Assembly (NCBI RefSeq): GCF_001279525.1 | Contig: NZ_LGDY01000091.1 | Coordinates: 682,001-746,000 of the forward strand | Source: Nocardia sp. NRRL S-836 | GTDB taxonomy: Bacteria; Actinomycetota; Actinomycetes; Mycobacteriales; Pseudonocardiaceae | Direction of reading: 5' to 3' | Length of the DNA stretch: 64,000 nucleotides | Part shown: piece by piece, positions 19,703-27,529 of the stretch | Layout: each line of letters opens with the position of its first letter | Position numbering within the stretch: position 1 is the stretch's first letter | Translations under genes and position numbers: made by a program | Notes under the pieces: model-generated | Databases searched by the model: none | What the model was told of the DNA's origin: nothing | The model's input: the letters and a program-made list of their open reading frames with translations, nothing else

Positions 19703-20442
19703 CCACGGCGAGCATGACGGGACAGTGGCTGCCCTACGGCAGTGCCGGAACCGGGACCCGGTTGTTCTGCTTCCCGCACGCGGGCGCCAGCGCGGCGGTG
19801 TACGCCGGCTGGCGTGCCGCGGGCAACGGCGACCCGGCGATCTGCCCGGTGCAGCTCCCCGGCCGCGCGGCCCGCGGGCGCGAAACCCCGCACCACGACC
19901 CGGAAGCGCTGGCCGACGACGTGCTCAGCGGGCTGGGCAGCGAGCTCACCGGCGACTACGCCCTGTTCGGGCACAGCCTCGGCGCCCTGGTCGCCTACCT
20001 GGTCGCCCGGCGGATCGTGGAGCGGGGCGGGCCACCACCGCGGCACCTGTTCGTGTCCGGCCGGCCGGCGCCCCAGCTGCCCAACACCCGCAGGGAACTG
20101 CACGCGCTGCCCACCGGCGAGCTCGTCAAGGAGCTGCGCGCGCTCGGTGGCCTCCCGGACGTGCTGCTGGAGGAGCGCTCGCTGCTGGAGCTGTTCCTCC
20201 CGCTGCTACGCGCGGACCTGACGGTCAACGAGACCTACCGCCACGTCCCGGGACCGCCGCTGCCGATCCCGCTGACGGTGTTCGGCGGGGTGGACGACCC
20301 CCGCGCCGAACCCGCCGAACTGGCCGCGTGGCAGGAGCTGTCCGCGGACTCGGCGCTGTTCACCTACCCCGGCGGCCACTTCTACCTGGACGACCGGGTG
20401 CCCGAGCTGCTCGACGTCGTCCGCACGCGGATGGCCGCCTGA
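19699..20442 (+). CDS. Type II thioesterase
   Basis: 247 residues from the overlapping GTG; ATG 19714 is an alternative start. The alpha/beta-hydrolase triad is visible: Ser93 in FGHSLGA, Asp in GGVDDPRA and His in PGGHFYLDD. PQLPNTRRELHALP is characteristic of PKS/NRPS editing thioesterases. Such enzymes remove aberrant acyl groups from carrier domains, which fits an assembly line with one dead AT. No chain-terminating type I thioesterase domain is present in the window, so this could also take part in release, but that is speculative. Confidence 0.95.
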   Translation: MTTASMTGQWLPYGSAGTGTRLFCFPHAGASAAVYAGWRAAGNGDPAICPVQLPGRAARGRETPHHDPEALADDVLSGLGSELTGDYALFGHSLGALVAYLVARRIVERGGPPPRHLFVSGRPAPQLPNTRRELHALPTGELVKELRALGGLPDVLLEERSLLELFLPLLRADLTVNETYRHVPGPPLPIPLTVFGGVDDPRAEPAELAAWQELSADSALFTYPGGHFYLDDRVPELLDVVRTRMAA

Positions 20443-20547
20443 GCCGCCGGCCCGTCCGGCACCGCAGTTCCACGCTCTTCCGCTCCCGCAAGCAGCAGTG
20501 AGGACGTCGCAGGAGAAAGTTCACGACCGTAGCGAAGGGAAACCGGC

Positions 20548-20811
20548 ATGACCGAGGGTGTGCAGACCAACAGCTTGAGCGACATCGCCGTCGTCGACGG
20601 CGGCTCCGACCACCTCGTCGACGCGGTGCTGCACGGCGGCCCCGCCGACCTGCCGCAGGCGACGCGGGCACAGCGGGTGCACCGCGAGGAGAAGAAGGTC
20701 AAGATCCCGCACTACGGCGGGCACGAGCACTTCGAACGGGACGGCACCACGCCCGCCGAGCGCACCGAGGTGGTGTTCCGCTGGATCGGACGCACACGCG
20801 TCGCCGAGTGA
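20548..20811 (+). CDS. Small DUF5988-like protein
   Basis: 87 residues. A variable N-terminus is followed by HGGPADLPQ, then EKKVKIPHYGGHEHFERDG and VFRWIGRTRVAE, a pattern I recognise from the short DUF5988 proteins common beside actinobacterial biosynthetic clusters. No catalytic motif or membrane segment is seen and the function is unknown. AGGGA lies 7 bases before the ATG. It is about 105 bases after the thioesterase on the same strand and is followed by a strong hairpin, so it is probably the last gene of the biosynthetic transcript. The family assignment is from memory. Confidence 0.75.
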   Translation: MTEGVQTNSLSDIAVVDGGSDHLVDAVLHGGPADLPQATRAQRVHREEKKVKIPHYGGHEHFERDGTTPAERTEVVFRWIGRTRVAE

Positions 20812-20830
20812 AGCGGACCGCCGGGTCGCC

Positions 20831-20866
20831 GCCGGTGCCGAGGGCCTCGCCGCCTCCGGCACCGGC
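20831..20866 (+). terminator. Hairpin terminator after the biosynthetic operon
   Basis: Arms 20831-20843 and 20853-20866 pair almost perfectly (GCCGGTGCCGAGG with CCTCCGGCACCGGC, one bulge) around a 9-base loop, 20 bases after the stop of the small protein gene. Confidence 0.75.
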
Positions 20867-20977
20867 GCCCTGCTTCCTCCTGGCTCGGGGCAGTTCCGTT
20901 CAGTCGTGGGCGAACGTCCGGCTGGCTTCCCGGCCGGCTCGCTAGGCTCGCCTCGACCACTTCGCCCTGGGGGAACA

Positions 20978-21883
20978 GTGCACCGTTTCGCGGCCGGTCC
21001 CGCCCTCGCGCGGCTGGAGTGGATCCTCGACGGCCTGGACGGGACGCCCGGCTGGGGAGCTGACGCGTCCGAGGTGTTCACGGCTGAGTTCCTCGCCGCC
21101 GTCACGCCCGAGAGGTACGTCGAGGTCACCCGCGGACGCGCCGCGCGCTACGCGCCGGTCGTCGTGGTCGGCCTGGACGTCGGCGAGACCACCGCGCGGG
21201 CGCGGATCCGGTGCCACGACGGCACCGTCGACGTCGTCTCCTGCGTCGTGGAGGCCGCGCGGCCGCATCGGATCGTCACCACGTGGGTCGCCGGACTGGT
21301 GCCGGCCGATGTGACACCGGGGCTGCCGGCCGACTTCGGCGACTTCGACCTGCCGCCCGCCGCCGCGGATGCCCGGCTGGTCGTGTTCTCCGGGGTGCCC
21401 GGCAGCGGGAAGAGCACGCTGGCCGACGCCGCGGGCGCCGAGCTGGGCATCCCGGTCTTCGCCACGGACTGGCTGCTCGGTGCGCTGACCCCGTTCGGCG
21501 GCCGCTACTTCGACGATCCGCTGGAGATGGCGGAAGAGGTGCTGACCACGCTCGCACTGCGGCAGCTCGTCGCGGGCCAGTCCGTCATCCTCGACCATCC
21601 CACCGAACGGGTGGCGACGAGGGACCGCTGGCGCAGCCTGGCCCGCCGGGCCGGTGCGGAGTTCCGCGCGGTCGTGTGCCGGTGCTCCGACCCGGAGGTC
21701 CACCGCGGCAGGCTCGAAGGCCGCAGCCGCGCGATCCCCGGCTGGCACGACGCCGGTGACTGGTCCGACGTGCGGCAGCGCCTGGCGAACTTCCCCTCCT
21801 GGCACGGGGAAGCGCTCTCAGTGGACACCGCGCAGCCACGGGAACTTTCCCTCGCCGCGGTCATCCGGCACATCACCGCCTGA
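20978..21883 (+). CDS. P-loop (AAA_33-type) kinase-like protein with an N-terminal Cpe/LpqF-like domain
   Basis: 301 residues from GTG 20978, which follows a GGGGGAA ribosome-binding site; the open frame extends upstream, but that part has no signal. Residues 1 to about 120 (WILDGLDG, FTAEFLAAVTPERY) resemble the small scaffold domain found before some serine hydrolases such as the ORF12/LpqF type. The C-terminal part is a P-loop NTPase: GVPGSGKST at about 145, a switch-like ILDHPTER, and the lid-like C-terminus of zeta-toxin/AAA_33 kinases. The substrate is unknown. It lies between two terminator hairpins and so forms its own unit. The N-terminal domain call is tentative; the Walker A motif is unambiguous. 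Confidence 0.8.
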   Translation: MHRFAAGPALARLEWILDGLDGTPGWGADASEVFTAEFLAAVTPERYVEVTRGRAARYAPVVVVGLDVGETTARARIRCHDGTVDVVSCVVEAARPHRIVTTWVAGLVPADVTPGLPADFGDFDLPPAAADARLVVFSGVPGSGKSTLADAAGAELGIPVFATDWLLGALTPFGGRYFDDPLEMAEEVLTTLALRQLVAGQSVILDHPTERVATRDRWRSLARRAGAEFRAVVCRCSDPEVHRGRLEGRSRAIPGWHDAGDWSDVRQRLANFPSWHGEALSVDTAQPRELSLAAVIRHITA

Positions 21884-21892
21884 CGAGGTGGC

Positions 21893-21930
21893 GGTCCCGA
21901 TCACCCTCGACGCGCTGTCTGATCGGGACC
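21893..21930. terminator. Bidirectional terminator between convergent genes
   Basis: A perfect 11-bp stem (GGTCCCGATCA at 21893-21903 with TGATCGGGACC at 21920-21930) lies between the ends of the kinase-like gene and the convergent acyl-AMP ligase gene. Confidence 0.8.
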
Positions 21931-21981
21931 CACACCGATTGCGGACACCTCTGGCCTGAATGTCCGCGGAGAAATGCGCTG

Positions 21982-23451
21982 CTACTGAGCTTCCGCGAGT
22001 GCGAGCTGTTCCAGCTCCTTGCGGTTCGGCTTTCCGTTCCGGTTCAGCGGGAACCGCTCGATGACGTGCACCCGGTTCGGCTGCTCGTATTTCGGCAGAA
22101 CGCCGTTGATCAGCTCACGCCAATGGGCTGAGTCACGCTTCTGCTCGTCCTCCACGTAGAAGACGAGCGTCGAGCCACGTCGTTCACACGGCAATGCCAC
22201 GATCATCGCGACGCATCCTTGTGCGGCCAGTGTGTGTTCGATGATTTCGGGGTGCAACGTGTACCCGTTGCGGTGCACGGCCGTTTTGCGGCCGGCGACG
22301 AACAGGTTCCCGTCGGCGTCGAGATAGCCGAAGTCATTGGTGGCGTACCACTCCCGCGCGACGGGCGTCACCGTGCCCTGCGGTCCGAGATATCCCTCCA
22401 TGAGGTCCGGGTCGAGCACCTCGATCTCGCCGATCTGACCCGCGGGGAGCTCCGCGCCGTCCTCGCCGCGGATCCGCACCGACATGCCCTCGACCGGCTG
22501 TCCCGTGCCGACCGGGTTGTCCGGCGTCGCGAATGCGACGTTGCCCATCTCGGTGCTGCCGTAGGAGTCCAGCAACGGCATGCCGTACACCTCGAACGCC
22601 TGCCGGGACAGGGCCGGGTCGAGCGGCGCGGCACCGCTGCACAGCATGCGGACGTCGCTGAACGAGCCGACGAACGCACTGCGCCGGTCCACGATGTTCA
22701 GGATGCTCTTGTAGGTGGCGGGGGTCGCGTCGACCACGGTCGCACCGACCATCCCGGCGAGCCGCAGCGCCCGGTCCAGCCTGCGGTACGGGGCGATGAC
22801 CAGCGAGCACCGCACGAGCCACGCGATGAGGACCATCGAGATCCCGTACTGGTGGTTGAACGGCAGCAACGGCAGCAGGACGTCGTCGGAGCGGTGCCCG
22901 ACGAGGTCCGCGTTGCGCCGCAGGTTCTTCAGGAACCGGCCGCCGTTCTTCACGACGCCCTTGGGCTCGCCGGTCGAGCCGGAGGACCACATGATGATGC
23001 TGTCCGGCAGCGCGCACCACGCCGAGAAGTCCAGCGCCGAGTCGACCGGCTCACGGCCGCACGCACCGACCGCGAGCTCGTAGCAGTGAACGATCTCCTG
23101 ATCGTTCGAAATGGGGGCGTCGTCGTCGACGATGACCATCTTCACCGAGGAACGACTGCACGCCTGTGCGGTGTCATCGGACTTCTGCTGGTGATCTACA
23201 AGTACAACGGACGCGCCCACGTGCATCAGCGCCAACAGCGTGCTGAGATAAGAAACGGAATTGTCGACCTTCAGCAGCACGCGGTCGCCGAGGCCGAGTC
23301 CGTGGTCGCGCAGCACGTCGGCCGCGCAAAGAGCGCGCTGTTCGAGCTCGTCAAAAGTGAGGGTGACGTCCGGGGCGAACAATTTTGCCGACATCGGATC
23401 AAGCTCCTCCCAAACGGCTATTGCAAAACAGCGTATGGCATGAAACGCCAC
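21982..23451 (-). CDS. Acyl-AMP ligase / acyl-CoA synthetase
   Basis: 489 residues from GTG 23451. ATG 23394, after a strong GGGAGGAG, would give 470 residues and is a serious alternative; the longer form is kept because the extra residues match the N-terminal helix usual in this family. ANL-superfamily motifs: SSGSTGEPKG (A3), YGSTEMG (A5), YATNDFGYLDADG (A7/A8) and the C-terminal NRNGKPNRKEL with the A10 Lys. It should activate a carboxylic acid as adenylate, then load it on CoA or a carrier. No carrier is fused to it. It lies 114 bases downstream of the first SARP regulator on the same strand. In a PKS cluster it could supply a starter unit or a side-chain acyl group; which is not determinable here. 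Confidence 0.93.
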   Translation of the reverse strand: MAFHAIRCFAIAVWEELDPMSAKLFAPDVTLTFDELEQRALCAADVLRDHGLGLGDRVLLKVDNSVSYLSTLLALMHVGASVVLVDHQQKSDDTAQACSRSSVKMVIVDDDAPISNDQEIVHCYELAVGACGREPVDSALDFSAWCALPDSIIMWSSGSTGEPKGVVKNGGRFLKNLRRNADLVGHRSDDVLLPLLPFNHQYGISMVLIAWLVRCSLVIAPYRRLDRALRLAGMVGATVVDATPATYKSILNIVDRRSAFVGSFSDVRMLCSGAAPLDPALSRQAFEVYGMPLLDSYGSTEMGNVAFATPDNPVGTGQPVEGMSVRIRGEDGAELPAGQIGEIEVLDPDLMEGYLGPQGTVTPVAREWYATNDFGYLDADGNLFVAGRKTAVHRNGYTLHPEIIEHTLAAQGCVAMIVALPCERRGSTLVFYVEDEQKRDSAHWRELINGVLPKYEQPNRVHVIERFPLNRNGKPNRKELEQLALAEAQ

Positions 23452-23565
23452 CTCCCGCCCACTAGGCGGTAACCGCGGGACTGATCAGTTTCCCGGCCGC
23501 GGTGTTTTGCAATGATTCGAGAATTCATCCCGGCCAGCGGAAGGTGACCGACCACCGGTGGCGAC

Positions 23566-26544
23566 CTACGCCGTGCCGCCGTTGGACGCGGCCGACACCG
23601 AGTTCTCCGCCGTGATCTTCTGCAGCACGGCCAGCGCCTTGCTCTCCCACAGCGCGAGCCGCAGCTCCTGGAACGTCGCCATGGCCTGCTCCACGATGGC
23701 GATCGCGTGGAACGTGTCCCCCCGCTGCGACACCAGCTGGGCGAGGTCGAGCTGGATCCGCGCGGCCCCCAGCCGGTCGAGGTTCTCCTCGCACAGCCGG
23801 ATCGCGCGCCGCAGCAGCTGCCCGGCCTCCGCGAACATGCGCAGGCGGCCGCGGATCAGGCCGAGCGAGTGCAGCGCGTAGCTCTCGCCCACGGTGTCGC
23901 CGGAGCGCTGCACCATCGTGAGCACCGACGTGATCAGCTGCTGCGCCTGCTCGTACCGCCCCTGCGCGAGCATCGCGCCGCCGAGCCGGTGCAGCACCTG
24001 GGCCTCCACCCGCGGGCTGGAGATCTCCCGGCACATGCCGAGGGCGTCGCCCAGCTGACCGAACGCCAGCTCGTGCTCGCCGCGGTCGAGCGACAGCTGT
24101 GCGAGCTGCGACACGACGTGGGCCTGGCCGACGACGTCGCCCACCCGCTGGAAGCCGGCCAGCGACTGCTCCAGTATCTGCCGCGACAGCTCGGGGCGTC
24201 CCTCGTGGTACTCCAGCAGCCCGAGGTTGCGGCGCGCCAGCGCGAGCCCGTGGGTGTCGTCGAGCTCGGTGAACAGCTCCAGCGCGGGTTCCAGCGCGGC
24301 GCGGGATGCTTCCATGTGCCGCTGGCTGTGGTGCAACGAACCGAGCGAGCACAGCAGGGCCGCGGTGCCGCGCTTGTTGCCCGCCTTGCGCACCGCCTCC
24401 AAGGCGCGTTCGTGGGTCTGCTGCCAGTCGTCGAAGCACCCGCGGGTCTCGAACAACGTCACGAGCGTCATCGCCAGGTCCCAGCACAGCTCGTCCAGGC
24501 CCGCGTCCGCGGTCTGCAGGACGGCCGCGCACAGGTTCGGCCGCTCGCTCTCCAGCCAGCTCATCGGGTCCTGCAGCGCCGGGTCGAGGTACGACCCGCA
24601 GGGCTGCCAGCGCTTGCCCTGGCCGTGCAGCAGGGTGAAGTCGCCGCCGTAGAGGCGTTGGTGTGCTTGCTCGGCCATCGCGAGCCAGCCACCGGCGATC
24701 CGCTCCACGAACGCCAGCCGCGCGGCCGGTGCCTCGTGGGCGGCGGACTGCTCCTTGGCGTACAGGCGGATCAGGTCGTGGAAGTGGTACCGCGGCAGGC
24801 CGGTGACGTCACGGCCCACCACGTCCAGCAGCTGCGCGTCGACGAGGCGCTCCACGAGGTCGAAACCGTGGTCGTGGTCGTCGGTGAGGGCCGTGGCCGT
24901 CCAGACCGGCAGGCTTTCCGCTTCCAGCAACGACATCAGCCGCATCATCCGGCGCGCGTCGGGTTCGAGGCCGTCGTAGCTGAGCGACAGGCTGGCGCGC
25001 ACGACCATGTCGCCGTGCACCAGCTCGTCCAGGCGATGGCGTTCGTCGGCGAGGCGGCCGACCATCGAGGCCAGGGACCAGTGCGGACGGGCGGCGAGGC
25101 GCGCGCCGATGATGCGCAGCGCCAGTGGGAGCCCTCCCACGACGTCGATCAACGCCGGCGCGGCGACCGGTTCGCTCTCCAGGCGCTGCCTGCCGATGAT
25201 GCGCCCCAGCAGCTCCCGCGCGTCGCCGGAGTTCATGCAGTCGACCTCGACCAGATGAGATCCGGCGAGACCGGTCAGCCGGGTCCTGCTCGTGACTATG
25301 ACGCCGCACGTCGGCGAGCCCGGGAGCAGCTGGTGCACCTGCGACTCGCTGCCCGCGTCGTCCAGGACGACCAGCACGCGCCGGTTCGCGAGCATGCTGC
25401 GGTACATGTCCGCCCGTTCGTCGACGCTGTCGGGCAACGCCGAGCCCGCCGCGCCCAGGGCGGACAGGAAGCGGCCCAGGACCTCGGCCGGTGTGGCCGG
25501 TTGGGCCTGGGTGCCGCGCAGGTCGCAGTACAGCTGACCGTCCGGATAGGTCTCGGCGGCGACGCGGTGGGCCACGTGGACGGCGAGAGCGCTCTTGCCG
25601 ATGCCCGCCTTGCCGGAGATGTTCACCACGTGCATCGTCATGTGGTCGCCGGACAGCACGCTCTCGGCCCGCGCCACCACGTCCTGGCGGCCGATGAAGT
25701 CCGAGATCGTGGCCGGGAGCTGGTGCGGTGACACGACGTTGTGCGCGACGACCGGATCCGGTTCGTCCTGGCCGAGGCGCAGCGCCTTGTCGTCGGTGAG
25801 GATCGCCGTCTCGAGCTTGCGCAGGTGGTCGCTCGGTTCGAGGCCGAGGCGTTCGATGAACAGGTCGCGGCCCGCGCGGTAGACCTCGAGCGCTTCGGAC
25901 TGCCGGCCGGCGCGGTGCAGCGCGAGCATCAGCTGACCCCGCGGTCGTTCCCGCAGCGGGTTCTCGGTCACCATGCTCTGCAGCTCGTCGACGAGGGCGT
26001 GGTGGCGGCCGAGCGACAGCTCGATCTCGACGCACTTCTCCAGCGCCGACAGGCGTTTCTCGTCGAGCCGCAGCGCCTTGCTCTGCAACGTGGCACCGGC
26101 CCCGCTGAGCGCGGGCCCGCGCCACAGGGCCAATGCCGAGCGCAGCACCGTCGCCGCCTCCTCCGGGCGGCCCTGGCGGAGGGCGAGCTCGGAGACGGCC
26201 ACGCGGCGTTCGAACAGGAAGACGTCGATCTTGTCCGCGGCGACCCGCAGCAGGTAGCCGGGCTGGCGGGTCTCGATCTGGGCGTCAACCCCGGCTCTGG
26301 TGAAGTCCCGCCGGAGCGCGGACACGCAGATCTGGATCTGCGCTCGCGCGGTCGACGGCGGGCTGTGCTCCCAGACGGCGTCGATCAGCTGGTCCATGCC
26401 GACGACGCGATTGGCTTCGAGCAGCAAAGCGCTCAGGACGGTTCTTTGCCGTCGCGGTGGCGTCGATATCTGCGCTTCCGACCCGACGACCTCGATCATT
26501 CCCAGCAGCTTGAAGATCAGTCCCTCGTCAGGGTCGAGGCTCAT
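23566..26544 (-). CDS. AfsR-type SARP transcriptional regulator (BTAD, NB-ARC ATPase, TPR)
   Basis: 992 residues. The N-terminus (about 1-265) is a SARP module: an OmpR-like winged helix (RRQRTVLSALLLEANRVV, AVWEHSPPSTARAQIQ) followed by the bacterial transcriptional activator domain ending in RLGLEPSDHLRKLE. An NB-ARC ATPase follows from about 290, with Walker A GKAGIGKSA near 320 and Walker B VLVVLDDAG. The C-terminal 350 residues form TPR-like helical repeats. Large SARPs of this form activate secondary-metabolite operons from heptamer direct repeats near promoters, and this is a likely pathway-specific activator for the PKS genes. Start ATG has GGGGTCC upstream and no strong ribosome-binding site. 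It is divergent from the DTPW peptide gene across a 670-base spacer. Confidence 0.95.
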   Translation of the reverse strand: MSLDPDEGLIFKLLGMIEVVGSEAQISTPPRRQRTVLSALLLEANRVVGMDQLIDAVWEHSPPSTARAQIQICVSALRRDFTRAGVDAQIETRQPGYLLRVAADKIDVFLFERRVAVSELALRQGRPEEAATVLRSALALWRGPALSGAGATLQSKALRLDEKRLSALEKCVEIELSLGRHHALVDELQSMVTENPLRERPRGQLMLALHRAGRQSEALEVYRAGRDLFIERLGLEPSDHLRKLETAILTDDKALRLGQDEPDPVVAHNVVSPHQLPATISDFIGRQDVVARAESVLSGDHMTMHVVNISGKAGIGKSALAVHVAHRVAAETYPDGQLYCDLRGTQAQPATPAEVLGRFLSALGAAGSALPDSVDERADMYRSMLANRRVLVVLDDAGSESQVHQLLPGSPTCGVIVTSRTRLTGLAGSHLVEVDCMNSGDARELLGRIIGRQRLESEPVAAPALIDVVGGLPLALRIIGARLAARPHWSLASMVGRLADERHRLDELVHGDMVVRASLSLSYDGLEPDARRMMRLMSLLEAESLPVWTATALTDDHDHGFDLVERLVDAQLLDVVGRDVTGLPRYHFHDLIRLYAKEQSAAHEAPAARLAFVERIAGGWLAMAEQAHQRLYGGDFTLLHGQGKRWQPCGSYLDPALQDPMSWLESERPNLCAAVLQTADAGLDELCWDLAMTLVTLFETRGCFDDWQQTHERALEAVRKAGNKRGTAALLCSLGSLHHSQRHMEASRAALEPALELFTELDDTHGLALARRNLGLLEYHEGRPELSRQILEQSLAGFQRVGDVVGQAHVVSQLAQLSLDRGEHELAFGQLGDALGMCREISSPRVEAQVLHRLGGAMLAQGRYEQAQQLITSVLTMVQRSGDTVGESYALHSLGLIRGRLRMFAEAGQLLRRAIRLCEENLDRLGAARIQLDLAQLVSQRGDTFHAIAIVEQAMATFQELRLALWESKALAVLQKITAENSVSAASNGGTA

Positions 26545-27215
26545 GATCGGGGACCCCTCGTGCTTTTACTTACAATGTGCCGGTCGCTCTGTCTTCGTCT
26601 GGTTGAGGTGGTCGAAGTCGCGGAAGTGTTCTGCGGGACCGCCTCGGGTTGAACCCGATGTGAATGATCCTCGCCGCCAGGGTCTGACCTCTGTGAAGTT
26701 AACCGTGGCAGCGAAAGCTGTCAAGATCTTCTTGTGTATCAATACGCGGTCCGGCGCAATGCTCGCGATCTCGACCGGCATCTCACTTGGACATGATCAT
26801 TGCCAAGATGTCACCCCACATTAACCTGCGTGCGCGTGCGTGCAACTCGTCGTTGCGAAGGCGAACTTTATGGCGGGCGCGCGACGTGCCGCCGGTAGCC
26901 TGAACGTCTCATCGCCGCTGGATCGAGCGGCACAAGCCGTTCGTTCGGATCGCTGAACGTGTGCGGTTCTCGTGAGCGTCGCAACGAATTCTCCGGATTG
27001 CGGCCGACGGCGTGGTATTAGCCGCGCCCTGACTGGTGGATCAGTTTTCCGGCCTCTCCTGGGCTCGCCGGCAGCTGCCGTGACGGCCAATTGATACGCG
27101 GTGGGTACGCGATAGAACAACGATGGGCGGCACTTCTAACTTCGTTCTCAGGTGCCGCACGGACCGTGCCGCACCACAACGTGAACCGAGATCCGTTCCA
27201 CCCCGAGGAGCCCAC
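26545..27215. promoter_or_regulatory. Divergent intergenic region between the AfsR-type regulator and the DTPW peptide gene
   Basis: 671 bases with no convincing gene and clearly lower GC than the neighbours, especially 26680-26840. It must hold promoters for both flanking genes. A direct repeat GTGCCGCAC occurs at 27152-27160 and 27166-27174, 14 bases apart, about 45 bases before the peptide start; it could be a regulator site. Open frames here have non-actinobacterial codon use and were not called. Confidence 0.55.
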
Positions 27216-27485
27216 ATGTTCCGCAAGGCGACCGCTGCCGCCCTTGTCCTCTCCGCCGTCCCCGCGGTGCTGACGATGACCTTCCTCGCCGGCACCGCAC
27301 AGGCCGACCAGACCTGGCGCGGTGGCGACGGGTGCGACACGCCGTGGACGCGTGTCGCCGATGACGGCGACACGCCCTGGGCCGCGATCACATCCGACGA
27401 CACCCCGTGGACGCGGTCCGTCCCTGCCGCCGTCCTCTCCGCCGGCGGTGCCACCGCGCGGCGCTGCGACACCCCCTGGTCCTGA
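27216..27485 (+). CDS. Small secreted peptide with four DTPW repeats, function unknown
   Basis: 89 residues from ATG 27216, with GAGGAG five bases upstream. Residues 1-30 form a classical signal peptide: MFRK, a hydrophobic stretch, then GTAQA before a predicted cut after Ala30. The roughly 59-residue mature part carries DTPW at residues 41-44, 52-55, 62-65 and 85-88, the last one residue before the end. The first and last are preceded by Cys (Cys40, Cys84), the only two cysteines. DQTW at 31-34 may be a decayed fifth copy. Cysteines flanking the repeat block could form a disulfide loop. The gene ends 44 bases before a SARP-ATPase gene on the same strand and is divergent from another SARP. 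I do not recognise the family. A signalling peptide, a substrate of modification, or a structural peptide are all possible. Confidence 0.85.
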   Translation: MFRKATAAALVLSAVPAVLTMTFLAGTAQADQTWRGGDGCDTPWTRVADDGDTPWAAITSDDTPWTRSVPAAVLSAGGATARRCDTPWS

Positions 27486-27529
27486 CCTCATCCTCCGTGG
27501 CCGGACGAACATCGATGGAGGCCGGAACC

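Noticed and set aside
22219..23472. Plus-strand frame of over 400 codons across the acyl-AMP ligase
   Set aside because: The minus strand carries all ANL-superfamily motifs in order; the plus-strand product has none.
23980..24530. Leucine- and alanine-rich repeats in the AfsR-type protein considered as a DNA tandem repeat
   Set aside because: The periodicity is TPR helix spacing in the protein; the DNA units are not similar enough to be a repeat array.
26566..27120. Several short frames in the low-GC spacer between the SARP genes
   Set aside because: Codon use is unlike the rest of the window, and no start has a ribosome-binding site or recognisable domain.
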